Assembly (NCBI GenBank): GCA_033239005.1
Contig: BSQZ01000095.1
Coordinates: forward strand, 842,867 to 906,866
Length of the DNA stretch: 64,000 bases
Origin: Lamellibrachia satsuma
Lineage: Eukaryota; Annelida; Polychaeta; Sabellida; Siboglinidae
Direction: 5' to 3'
A program made the translations under genes and the position numbers. The notes under the pieces are model-generated. The model had not been told where the DNA came from and searched no databases. It worked only from the letters and a program-made list of their open reading frames with translations. Shown piece by piece: positions 1-37,224 of this stretch (position 1 is the stretch's first letter; every line of letters starts with the position of its first letter).

Positions 1-24
1 CGCACGTACAGACACACTCATGCA

Positions 25-56
<32 letters not shown>

Positions 57-146
57 AACACACACGCACACACACTCAGACGTACACACTCAGACGCACA
101 CACACACGCACACGCACACGCACGCACGCACACACACACACACAGA
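1..146. repeat. CA/CGCA simple repeat
   Basis: Alternating purine-pyrimidine DNA built from (CA)n, (CGCA)n and (CACG)n blocks at the window edge. The open frame through it translates only to His/Thr/Arg runs and is not a gene. Confidence 0.95.
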
Positions 147-299
147 TAGACAGCTCTGCTATCGGCATGAAGCAGCTGCAGCAAGCATTGTGTCATGAGA
201 CTAGCTACTACGTATTAGATGTGTGAAACTACTTTATTGGTTAGTGGGTTAGTTGAAATGGTATCCAATGCACTTATGCAAATTAAATCAGAGGTGTAC

Positions 300-535
300 C
301 GCACCATCAATGCGATGCCATCGGGGAGGCCGCGTTTCGCCGCCAGGTGGAAGCATGACACGCTGTCTCTCCGCTGGAGATTTCTCCCGAAGACAATTTT
401 GTTGACCTCGATCTCGCATACGTCGCGTGCTAATCCCTTCTCTGCAGCTGACGCCAGGAGGCGCTGCGCGAATTCGAGATTTTTCATTTCGATGGCTGTC
501 CAGAGCTTATTTGCTGTGTCCGAAACAAACGCCAT
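300..535 (-). CDS. Possible first coding exon of an ankyrin-repeat-like protein (partial)
   Basis: On the minus strand an ATG at 535 opens a 236-nt segment that ends at a GT (299-298), with 78 codons plus 2 nt. The peptide starts MAFVSDTANKLW and ends near FHLAAKRGLPDGIALMVR. The FHLAAKRG part has the look of an ankyrin-repeat TPLHLAA...G core. The segment is richer in CpG and GC than its flanks, as real exons here are. Any following exons would lie beyond position 1 of the window, so the gene cannot be completed. The donor (GTACAC) is weak and only one repeat-like motif is visible, so this could be a chance frame. No gene name can be assigned. Confidence 0.35.
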
Positions 536-1190
536 TATCCATTCGCAATTCGAGTAGTTCTGATATACAGGCATACACCATATAAGAGTCAACGTGTTCT
601 TGAGGATGTTAGCCTGTAGTCGGAGTATGTCAACTACACTATAAAAACTGTCGAAGAAAACGTACGTTTCTAAAAGAGACAACCACTTGCCGGCACAAAT
701 GAACCAGATGGCTGACGTCAATGTTGGTTTGTTTTGCGACAAACTTTGTTCATCATGAAAGGAACATGTTTGTTTGAACTTAGTTCAGCATCACCAAAAA
801 CATCGACAATAGGTGTTCTTATAACGTATGATGGAATTGGCAAATTAGACACTTTCTTCGAACAAACTGTCTGTTTAATACATGACGCGTCTACGAGAGC
901 GTCAGTCGCCATGGCAACACAATAGCTACAGTGGTGACCTTCGTTGGTTCGATTGTATGACTTAGCATTGTCGTTGATTTTTAAATCACCATCCACAGTG
1001 AATATTCTTCAGCATGTTTCACCACCATTATTATCTCATTGCATCGTCAATCTCGAATAATTCTCAACTAGACATAGCCATAGCGTCGCATTGTATCCAA
1101 GTTTTGGCGTCCATGCAGAATATCGTGTTTCATCATACAATGTCTCTTGACAACGCGACTCTCTCTCTCTCTGAAGAGCCAATGTTAACA
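536..1190. other. No recognisable feature
   Basis: Mixed-composition DNA. Short open frames on both strands show no recognisable domain. If the ankyrin-like exon at 535-300 is real, this would be its upstream region. Confidence 0.4.
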
Positions 1191-1197
1191 CCTCGTC

Positions 1198-1590
1198 CAA
1201 GCACCGTCACTTATCCTCAGATGTTGTAACGCGTACCACTTTCATGTCCAGACACCGTCACTTATCCTCATACATAGGAAGGTGTATCACTGTCGCACTA
1301 CCCAGGCACCGTCACTTATCCTCAGACACAGGAAGGTGTATCACTTTCGCTCCATCCAGGCACCGTCACTTATCCTCAGACACAGGAAGGTGTATCACTG
1401 TCGCTCCATCCAGGCACCGTCACTTATCCTCAGACATAGGAAGGTGTATCACTGTCGCTCCATCCAGGCACCGTCACTTATCCTCAGACATAGGAAGGTG
1501 TATCACTGTCACTCCATCCAGGCACCGTCACTTTTCCTCAGACGTAGTAAGACCTATCGTGCGCCGTCGTTTCACCTACAATTTTCCTCA
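1198..1590. repeat. 54-bp minisatellite, about 7 copies
   Basis: The landmark CCGTCACTTATCCTCA recurs at about 1204, 1254, 1308, 1362, 1416, 1470 and 1524, a period of 54 bp with a shorter first unit. Because 54 is divisible by 3, two plus-strand frames stay open across the array. The outer copies are more diverged than the inner ones. Confidence 0.9.
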
Positions 1591-1599
1591 GGCGTAAGA

Positions 1600-2187
1600 A
1601 TGAGTACGTGACACTGCCACTGGCCCTACATGTCTCATCAGACGTAAATAAACGTAAAACCATCACGTCCTCAAGCAGCGTCGCTTGTGAAGTTCTCCTC
1701 GGGTCAACTAATGATTTCTTGCGCGGGCGATAGCGCGGTGTGCTGCAGTTAACATTAGGAACGGTTTTCAAATCGATTCCAGCGCGGCGTGATCAATCCG
1801 ATTAGATACTCGAAAGCACGCGTTGGAGCAATCAAGACAGCTACTTGGCATCTGCAAATGCTAATCCTCGAGCCAAAGAAAACAAGTGCGGAATGAAACC
1901 AGGACCACAGTTGGTTATTAAACGTCGCGCGGCTTTGTCTCTTACAAAGGGTGAAGGAATACGCAAATATTGGTTCTCAGCCCGCCTGAAAGGAGAGTCG
2001 CAAATCACGAGGACGTTACGAGGTGAAGGCGGTTTGCCTTCGTTTACGCAAGGCAACACGTGTCAACAATGGCTGGCATGCAGACGCCTGGCGCGTGCAT
2101 GTTATGTAACGTTTATAGGGATTTTCTCTGTGTGTCGCGGGTGTACATAGTGTAGTAATTTGAACCCTCCATCCTCTCTGATGAGAG
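1600..2187. other. CpG-containing spacer, no gene recognised
   Basis: Separates the 54-bp and 39-bp minisatellites. It has relatively many CpGs and open frames on both strands (about 1841-2150) but no recognisable motif. Confidence 0.4.
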
Positions 2188-2690
2188 ATGGCGGCGACCG
2201 GAGCTGCTCCACTGTTTGGTGCATGGCATCAGGCGACCGGAGCTGCTCTCCTGTTTGGTGCATGGCATCAGGCGACCGGACCTGCTCCCCTGTTTGGTGC
2301 ATGGCATCAGGCGACCGGACCTGCTCCCCTGTTTGGTGCATGGCGTCAGGCGACCGGAACTGTTCCCCTGTTTGGTGCATGGCATCAGGCGACCGGAACT
2401 GTTCCCCTGTTTGTTGCATGGCGTCAGGCGACCGGAACTGCTCCCTTGTTTGGTGCATGGCATCAGTCGACCGGAACTGTTCCCCTGTTTGGTGCATGGG
2501 GTCAGGCGACCGGAACTGTTCCCCTGTTTGGTGCATGGCGTCAGGCGACCGGAACTGCTCCTCTGTTTGTTGCATGGCGTCATGCGACCGGAACTGCTCC
2601 TCTGTTTGTTGCATGGCGTCATGCGACCGGAACTGCTCCCCTGTTTGGTGCATGGCATCAGGCGACACCATTTTCGTAAGATCTCTACCA
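2188..2690. repeat. 39-bp minisatellite, 12 copies plus a partial
   Basis: The landmark GCGACCGGA recurs every 39 bp from about 2193 to 2630, and a last partial copy begins at about 2661. Units differ at only a few positions (AGCTGCTC, ACCTGCTC, AACTGTTC variants). The unit length is a multiple of 3 and the unit has almost no stop triplets, so five of six frames stay open across the array. The resulting open frames (up to 213 codons) come from the repeat; none has a recognisable domain. Confidence 0.93.
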
Positions 2691-2699
2691 TCTGTAGCG

Positions 2700-3535
2700 G
2701 TGTTCTACGCTGTCCATCTTATTTGGTTCCTCTCCGCTTCAACAGTCTATCTTCTTATATGGTAATTTCAACATATATGTGTTTAAATGTGCTATGCATA
2801 GTGATACCAAGCAATGTATTGATCTTAATATTATGTATAGTAGTAGTACGCACGTAATTACTACTTACCGTATTGGTCAATACCCTTTAATTAAAAGACC
2901 GAGTAGAATCACTACTGTCTCTGCAACCCTTATAGACAATATTTGTTTCTTCTGAACTTGAGTACAAGATTGACAGTGGTATGTTGGTAAATGGCATCAC
3001 TGATCATCTCCTTATCTTTACCATGTGCCAATGTTATGCAAAAGGTAATATCACTGGTTCTTCTAACAAGTATAATCGTTACATTAACGAAGAACATTAA
3101 TACATTGAAACTTGACTTAATAAAAAAATCTTTGAATCGTTTTTCAATAAAGAAGATACTAATTTAGCATATGATAAATGTCTTCATACATTTACTCGAA
3201 TGTACAACAAACATTGCCCATAAAAAACAATCAGCCTAAAGTATCTAAACTGAACTAGACTGAAACTTATGCGACCTATGTTTCTCTACGCAATACGATT
3301 GTGGAATTCTTGAATTAACTACAAAAATTAACTACAAGACATTTTTATTTCAGAAATATATTGTTGCTGAAATGTAATTATTGATGTACAGAATTATGTC
3401 ATTTACTATGTGGGAACCCGTGTACTTATGATTTATATCACAAGAAATACTTTGAAAACTTATAATTATAGCAACATGATACATAATTATGATAAGTATG
3501 CATAATTATAATTACTAAGTTGTCAGTTGTATATA
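2700..3535. other. AT-rich intergenic DNA
   Basis: AT-rich DNA with no open frame of note and no recognised repeat. Confidence 0.5.
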
Positions 3536-3539
3536 TGAA

Positions 3540-4065
3540 TAACAAGTACCTAGTGCAACACTGCGAATTGTACACGCATTTGTGACAAGTAGACTCGGCA
3601 TTGGCAATGCGTTGCTGTACCGACTCCCATTCAAACAAACCCAACGACTCCAAACAGTGCAGAATTGGGCGGCCCGCCTCATGGTTTGTGCTACGAAGTT
3701 CTGCCGCGAGACACCGCTACTGAGAGAGCTACACTGGCTGCAGATAGCAGTGCGAGTTGAATTCAAGATACTACTCCTCGTACACAGAGCACTCAATGGG
3801 CGTGCACCGGACTACGTCGCCAACTATGTCAGCCGACGTCTACCACCTAGATCGTTGCGCTCGAGTGAACTTTATCTGCTTTGTGTCCCGCGAGCTAAAC
3901 TGATTTGGAGGAGACCGATACTTCGGCATCGCAGCCCCAACATTATGGAATTTAAATCACAGTTAAGACACATTTAAAAAATAAAACATTTTGAACATTT
4001 TGTACGGCGCCATGAGTGACTGTTGGAGTGCCGCCTTATAAATTTGACGAGTAATTGATTGATTT
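3540..4065 (+). pseudogene. CR1/L2-type non-LTR retrotransposon 3' end (degenerate)
   Basis: The plus-strand frame at 3582-3900 reads like the C-terminal part of a CR1/L2-like reverse transcriptase ORF2: a GIGNALLYRLP stretch, then QRLQTVQNWAARLM, ELHWLQ and KILLLVHRALNGRAPDY. These match the family pattern (LYGLP..QRLQ.VQN.AARL, ELHWLPV, KIL.L..KAL.G.AP.Y). After about 3900 the family's G-D-R-x-F-x-x-A-A-P-x-x-W-N motif continues in another frame, so there is a frameshift. The copy ends with an ATTGATTGATT simple tail near 4050. It is a dead 5'-truncated fragment. Confidence 0.8.
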
Positions 4066-4224
4066 AAGTACATATGTAAGAAACTTAATAATATTACCTC
4101 AATACGACGGTTAGGGGTAAATTCACGTAAAAGTCAATGACTTCGTATTTACACCCTTCAAACATTGTATACACATTTATATATGATACTAGTATTATTA
4201 GGTGTATAACATTAATATGTGTAT

Positions 4225-4524
<300 letters not shown>

Positions 4525-4579
4525 GTTTGTCTTGTATAGTGTTGCCAATGTTTGAATGAATCAATCAATCAATCAATCA

Positions 4580-5130
4580 ATGTTGTCTTTGTCGTCCTCT
4601 TTTCCTTTTACCTTCACGCCACACAACTATATCATAATATAATATCTAGCTCTATTTCGTCATTGGTTCTTGTCACTGTCGTTTCTCTCCCTTGGATGTT
4701 ATCAAATCTGCGTGATGTTTCATAGGCTGCCATCCAAACAGATTATCTTGGATATCACCATACTTTTGTAGGTAGAAACCAACTGCCAGAGCCAGCAGGA
4801 TTTAGCGTAACCGTCTTAATAACTGGTGACCATCTGCTTACAATAAACAAGATCATCGAGAAATCAACAGCACACCAGTTACCGCATTGCCTCGCTTTTT
4901 GGATCATGAAAAAGCATTTGATTTAACGGAAACGAGACCAGTCGTCAAAGCCCCTAAAAACTATCAATTTAACCACAATCAATACAAACTTCCAAAGAAA
5001 CATAACAAACACAGGAACTACACAGCTTCAGGAAAACAACAAATAAACCCTTCAACATAACAGAGGAGTAAAGCTAGTTGACACCATTAATTCCTCAAAA
5101 AGTATTCACTAAGGTTTCGTAAGAACGCGC
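4580..5130. other. Unassigned intergenic DNA
   Basis: No open frame or repeat family recognised. Confidence 0.4.
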
Positions 5131-5215
5131 ACAAGCACGCACGCACGCTCGCTCGCACACACACGCAAAAACGCGCGTGCGCGCGCGCGCGCGCACGCAC
5201 ACACACACACACACA
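5131..5215. repeat. Alternating CG/CA tract
   Basis: (CGCA)n, (GC)n and (CA)n run of strictly alternating purine-pyrimidine sequence containing an uninterrupted block of CG steps, the composition expected to favour Z-DNA. Confidence 0.9.
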
Positions 5216-5452
5216 TTCATGTCTATGCATTTCAACAACAATAATTGGATGACTTGTGAACCAACGTGGATAATGTTATCATATTAATTAAATCAATAAA
5301 CCAAAATCAAACCGAGGAACACGTTGACACGTCCAGTGTATTAGTGTATTGTACGTATATGTATACGTACATGTATATTTATATGTATGGTTAGCGTGCA
5401 TAAATCAGTAGTAGTTCAATGAGGCTCAGAGGATTAGCAAAAAACATTCTTC

Positions 5453-5776
5453 TTAGGTGTTTCCTACTGTAGGGCACCTGTCAATAATTGCTTGGATGTC
5501 GAGTTTCATGTCTCTGTGTACACGAAGTATCACCAACATGTTGAGGCAATCCTGGCACAAGGTGCTCCACGGTCCGCGTACAGTTTTCACCCGTTCGAGC
5601 GCCGAAATCGCACGCTCCATTCTAGCGCTTGTTATCGATATTATCGTTAGCAAGCGAAAAACGCGGAAAATATTTGGGAACATGTCGCTGGATGTTGCAC
5701 TCACTGTTTTCTGAAGACTATTGGGCTTTGTTTCTTCTGACGAATCCCGTTTCTTCTTCCACACGTCTGACTTCAA
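5453..5776 (-). pseudogene. hAT-family transposase C-terminal dimerisation domain remnant
   Basis: The minus-strand frame encodes 107 residues. The central part (FPNIFRVFRLL, then SARMERAISALERVKT, then LNMLVILRVHRDMKLDI) fits the hAT C-terminal dimerisation signature (FPN...L..L..ipvtsa..ERsFS.l..iKt.........l..L..lhi). The catalytic domain is not visible upstream on this strand, so this is an isolated 3' fragment of a domesticated-type or dead hAT transposase. The terminal repeats of the parent element are not seen. Confidence 0.72.
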
Positions 5777-6419
5777 CTGTCATGGACACTGGGGGTGGCA
5801 GGTCATGGCAATGTCATTCATGGAAGTCGGTTATGTTAGTATATGTCAGCTTGCCCACGTTATTGGAGGAGCTTCAGGCCGAGCTAACATATAGGTTATC
5901 GTGTCCGCCGTGTTTACTCCGGCTTTCGATAAAACAATCGATTTGGCTCTCAGACGTAGTATAGTCATCAGATAAAAATAAAGCCACCAACAAATATGTC
6001 ATCAAGCAAAACGGGGGAGGGGGACGTGCGCCCCACGCCCCCCCTCCCGCAGTTCCAGTTGTAATATATTGGATTGATAAGCTGGGGAGCTGTGGAGGAT
6101 AAGCAAGTTTAAAGGTGCTTAATCAATTCGATTTTTTGCTCGTCTCGTTTCAAATTAATTTAGCAAAAAAAAGCAAATCTACCTTGTATCCACTGCAACA
6201 TGGTAGCTCGTTTAGGCAACTGTTGTATGTAGTTTTTTTGTGAAATCATCATACAAACTATTAAATTAGTTAATGCGTCTTCAAGCATTAACTGAAGTGA
6301 AAATCGAAATGCTGAAAATCACGATTTTCTTCCTTGGTGAAATGTTCTAACTTTGTCATGTGATTGGCGAAGGATGGAGGTCACGCCCATGATCAGCATT
6401 GACCAACACATTGTTTACA

Positions 6420-6545
6420 ATTTTGGATATCTACTATTTTGATCCTTACCAGATCTAACGATTAAAGTCAATTCTTTCGATGATTTGAACAAAAATAGGC
6501 ATTTTTAAAAATAAACTATTCACACACTACATATTTGGACACCTA
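6420..6545. repeat. Dispersed repeat, copy 1 (partner at 16515-16640)
   Basis: Shares the blocks AAAGTCAATTCTTTCGATGA and CACTACATATTTG, in the same order and with similar spacing, with 16515-16640. This shows a dispersed interspersed repeat in two places of the window. Confidence 0.6.
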
Positions 6546-6759
6546 TGAACCGGATTTGCGATAGGCTAATTCAGTTGTGTAAGCAGTTTTAAAAAGGCGG
6601 ACTTTTAGCTTACGGCAAATTTTTTTTATGTTTCCTACATTTGTCTTAACACTGGGAACATAAAGTAGATTAGAATTAGATTTGTCTTGCAGGAGTAAGC
6701 AGTGAATTATTGTAATAAAAATTATAACCAAAGGTGACCCCAAAATTCCCAGCTGAGAC

Positions 6760-7640
6760 GACCGGTGTGAAATTCTGGCTTAGCATAAGTGTCGGGAAAA
6801 AACACAATCAAGTTTACCTCGCTGCTTTTCTGTACCAATAATAAGAAATTCTGTTTTATTTGCATTTAACTTTAATTTGCTGTCTGTCATCGAGTGGAAT
6901 ATGTCATGGAGACAATCCCTGATCGAGTTGGTTTAAGTAGCAATTTGTATCCGGGGTAACCATTGAAAGGTAAATCTGTGTATAATCTACATATCGGTGG
7001 TTGTCCAAAATGTGAGTTTGAATGACTGCATGAGCTTACTGGAGTAATGTAAAAAGTAATGGTCCAAGAACTGAACCCTGAGGAACATCACGTGAACTGA
7101 GTAGTGCCGCTGAAAAGCAATTAGATATCTCCAATTTGTATCTATCAGTTAATTTCGATGAAAACCAGTTCAGCCTAAGGTTGCGCCAGATGTGCCATAC
7201 CACATTGACAAACACTTGATGATTATATGTTATGGTCAGAATATTATCAATAGTACCAGTATCAATCAGGCAAGGTAAGCGTTGTTACTTTACCTTTGTC
7301 CATATTTAGAGTAACATCATATTGTGTACTTTTAAAAGGGTAGTCTCTGTAGAATGAAACTGTTTGTAAGCTGATTGTAATACATTAGACATACAATTTG
7401 ACTCAATGTGAGACCTTAGACGGTTTGCTACATTTTTGTAGTACCTTGGAAATAAAGCTTAGAATAAAAATGTAATAGGTGTATATAACTGTTTAAGAGT
7501 TCTTTAGGCAAAGTTGGCTTCTTAAGAAGTGGGTTGACTTGCACGTGTTTGAAATCGTCGGGAAACAGACAAAGGACTGTCTTCATCAAATTGCTTTGCG
7601 CAAATTCCAAATGTCACGTTAATAGCAGTGATTGGCTTCT
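6760..7640 (-). pseudogene. CR1-like reverse transcriptase fragment (degenerate)
   Basis: Read on the minus strand, successive pieces of an RT domain appear in order from high to low coordinate: FPDDFKHVQVNPLLKKPTLP (about 7555-7495), QSAYKQFHSTET (about 7380-7345), VPQGSVLGPLLF (about 7095-7060), YVDYTQIYLSM (about 6995-6960) and KLKLNANKTEFLIIG (about 6885-6840). Family knowledge: these are the K-P-L-L-K-K, Q-S-A-Y-R, P-Q-G-S-V-L-G-P and Y-A-D-D-T-Q blocks of CR1-like RTs. The second catalytic Asp of the YADD motif is changed (YVDY), and stops and frameshifts separate the blocks. The element is dead and is cut at its 5' side by the GC-rich element at 7659. Confidence 0.82.
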
Positions 7641-7658
7641 GTGATGCACCCACTAGTG

Positions 7659-8689
7659 CCCTGCACGGCAGGGCTTTTGGTCCAAGCCCGGCCCTGCCCG
7701 CAGCCCGCGGGCCAGGCTGGGCCGTGCCTCTACAAAATTTCACGGGCCGGGCCGGACCTGGGCCTACATTTTGCGGGCCCGGGCCGGGTCTGGGCTAAAA
7801 AAAATATTAAACACATCGGGCTTGGGCCGGGCCTGGGCCTAGTGTGAGCGCGCCGGGCCGGGCCGGGCAGGGCCGGGCCTGGGCTGGGCCTGGACCTAAT
7901 AAAAATATTAATACAAAACCCAACTTTTAATATTCATAAAAAGTTATTATAAATTGTATTACTGGTTAATGAATGTTTAAAATTATTTCTTCATTATTAC
8001 ATTGTTGCAAATTGAGACCTTGCATAGAATTATGAATGACACCAATGCTTTATATATTTGAATGTAGTTTAAACTCTTTTCAACAATGGGACTTCCAATG
8101 GTATCATTATAATAATGGTTAAGTTAGGGTTAGATAAACAAATCTCCTACCCTAACCACAAGCCAATAAATTAAAGCCACATATAAAAATATGTTATAAT
8201 ACTTAGTAATCGACAATAAACAGTTGATTATTTTTCGTCAGGATATTCGTCCGTTTGAAGCAGTCATGGTTGTGCTGGATTTCTAGAACTCGTCCAGCAC
8301 ACTATGGACAGTAGACAGCAGACTAATAGACATTATACAATGTTCACATATTATTTTTGGTATATGTTATTTAATAAAAACAATACGTATGTAATGCAGT
8401 TTATTTGTGTTTAATTTTTATAGATAATAGGTTTTATTTAAAAAAAAAATACGGGCCGCGGGCTTAACCGTCTTTGGCCCGCGGGTATGGGCCGAGTCTG
8501 GGCCTGAAACGTGAGGGCCGGGCCGGGCCGGGCCTGGGCCAAACATTAACAGTCTGGGTAGGGCCTGGGCCTAAATTCTAGTCTGCGGGCCTGGGCTGGG
8601 CTTGATAAATTTCTGCGGGTCTGAGCCGGGCCTGGATTCTAACTGCTAATTGCGGGCCGGGCTTGGGCTGAGATTATAGGCCCGTGCAA
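7659..8689. mobile_element. Non-autonomous hAT-like element with GC-rich subterminal repeats
   Basis: Two GC-rich ends (about 7659-7895 and 8450-8689) carry many copies of GGGCCGGGCCTGGGCC-like words and bracket an AT-rich core with no ORF. The ends are roughly inverted: the left end starts CCCTGCACGGCAGGGC and the right end, reversed, reads TTGCACGGGCCTATA. Flanking octamers CACTAGTG (7651-7658) and CTGTAGTG (8690-8697) match at 6 of 8, compatible with an old 8-bp hAT target duplication. GGGCC-rich subterminal arrays are common in non-autonomous hAT elements. It adjoins and probably interrupts the CR1-like fragment on its left. Exact ends are tentative. Confidence 0.6.
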
Positions 8690-9039
8690 CTGTAGTGGGA
8701 TCTTCAGATTCAAACAAGCCAGAGCACAGTGATGTATTTATTACGTTCGCCTCTAGGTGACACCTCTTTCGTGCTATGTTAACAACATGCTTCCATTGGC
8801 CTCAGGCTATTAATAGTATACACAGGTGCGATTGTACAGTTTCGCCATCTAGCGACCTCAATGAATACTAACAGAATGGGCAAATAATTCCGAAGAAATG
8901 TTTGCTGTTCCACCTTTCGGACGTTCTCCCTATACCGTGAGCCAACATAATATAGTAACAATTTCGATGGTAATCCTAGCAACAACAGTTGATTGTAGTA
9001 GCTTAACTATGTCGATTATATACAGTACATATGTTAAAA

Positions 9040-9430
9040 AAATGGCGATTTTAACTCAAATGTTAATTTAACAAGTGTCGCATTCCGTACATTGTTGGGT
9101 GCGTCAATGAATGAACTACTGCCCAGCAATGAGTCAATGACGGAAGTGTTGCTGTTCGAATGTGATTGTGGCTGCGAGAGGTTTTCTGACAACTGCAGGG
9201 TATTGTTGTTCGTTGACGTTGAACGCATCCGAACTTTCGTCAGATATAAGGTTAGTTAGACGGTGCAGGTGATCGCGTGTTGGTTGGCGTAATTATCAAA
9301 GTAAATCGTTTTGTAAAACTTTGCGTCAGTACAGAGAATAGACACCAACAAAACAACACGCCTCAGTTGTGACTTGTAACGCCGGAGCCAGGTACTAACT
9401 GAGGGAGGCGTCATTACGTATCATGGCTGA
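9040..9430 (+). promoter_or_regulatory. Candidate alpha-catenin promoter / non-coding first exon region
   Basis: This segment has more CpG than the surrounding AT-rich DNA and lies about 1-1.4 kb upstream of the exon that carries the start codon and has a splice acceptor (10384-10385). An untranslated first exon must therefore exist upstream. Possible donors here include AAG|GTTAGT near 9250 and CAG|GTACTA near 9391. There is no direct evidence for a transcription start. Confidence 0.3.
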
Positions 9431-9764
9431 ATTGTTATTTTCAACCTATTCTTGGGTGGTTCCCAACTTTTTGGTTAGTTGTGTGATGGTGGGCCTTTGC
9501 TTGGGTCCCCGTTTGTTGTAGTCGTAGCCTAGTAGCCTAGACCGGCTTAACATAAATGTGCTGCCTGTTATGTTGGTAGTCTAATTCTGAAATAGATTAA
9601 ATTCCTAAAAATGACTAATTTATGGAAAATGTGGATATGATGAAGGATGTGTATCACCTATATTGCTAGATGATTGTCACAACCATTTGTAACAAAAGTT
9701 GTAAATATTTGCAATTTGCGTGGCTGAAATTCACCTGCCATTTCAAAACTTGACAGTTCAGTTC

Positions 9765-9850
9765 ACTTTGCCTGTGTCTTTCGGATGAGACACTAAAAGC
9801 CGTTGGTCCCTTCTACCTGGTGTCTATGATCCCACACAGGGTAAATGTGT
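9765..9850 (+). repeat. SINE fragment, same family as 30125-30365
   Basis: Contains CTTTCGGATGAGACACTAAA, GCCGTTGGTCCCTTCTACCT, GGTGTCTATG and TCCCACACAGGGTAAATGTG in order. The same string, diverged, occurs on the opposite strand at 30150-30265. The tRNA-related head is missing here. Confidence 0.65.
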
Positions 9851-10299
9851 TACCTGTTAGGAGCGAATAAATTGAGAAATTTCTTTATATGACTGTGCCG
9901 TTTTATTATATAATATTGTAACTAAACGCGCCATGTTGCCATGTTCGTTGACATAGAAAGGAAATAACCAATTCCTCGATCCCCACTTTGCCAATATCAG
10001 TCTGGTAAGATGGAGCATATGTCAGAAAGGCGGCCTTGTGAAACGAGACAGAAGTATTTTTTTTAAATAAGAACATTCACATTTGTGTGTAATTACCAGC
10101 AGAAATATTAGTGTATGACACTGATTTCAGTCTGTTTTCTTTAGCACAAGAGTTGCTGCCTTTATTGCTCTGACGCATGCTTACGAGTATCTAATTGTTG
10201 GAGTAGAATCGATTTTGAAAACTGGTCCTTTCCAACACTCAGCTTCTTAACTAGTGTGTATATTGTGGTTACCAGAATCAGATGTTTTTACGAGGTCTC

Positions 10300-10375
10300 A
10301 TTCAACTAGTCAGGTTTTGAACTTAGAACTCGGGTTGCAGAGCGCTAACCACATGTGCTAACCACAACACTACTC
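10300..10375 (-). repeat. tRNA-derived SINE head (antisense), next to the alpha-catenin start exon
   Basis: Read on the minus strand, GTTGTGGTTAGCACATGTGG, TTAGCGCTCTGCAACCCGAG and TTCTAAGTTC resemble a tRNA-type promoter head with A-box-like and B-box-like parts. It abuts the splice acceptor of the exon beginning at 10386. Confidence 0.45.
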
Positions 10376-10412
10376 TTCAATGCAGGACTAAAATATAGGA
10401 GACGAGACCAAC

Positions 10413-37224
<26,812 letters not shown>

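Noticed and set aside
20..226. His/Thr-rich open frame
   Set aside because: Translation of a CA/CGCA simple repeat.
718..996. 92-codon minus-strand frame
   Set aside because: No recognisable motif and no clear splice context; left as unassigned.
1841..2150. Overlapping plus and minus frames of 70-100 codons
   Set aside because: Symmetrical open frames in CpG-bearing DNA without domains; coding status cannot be supported.
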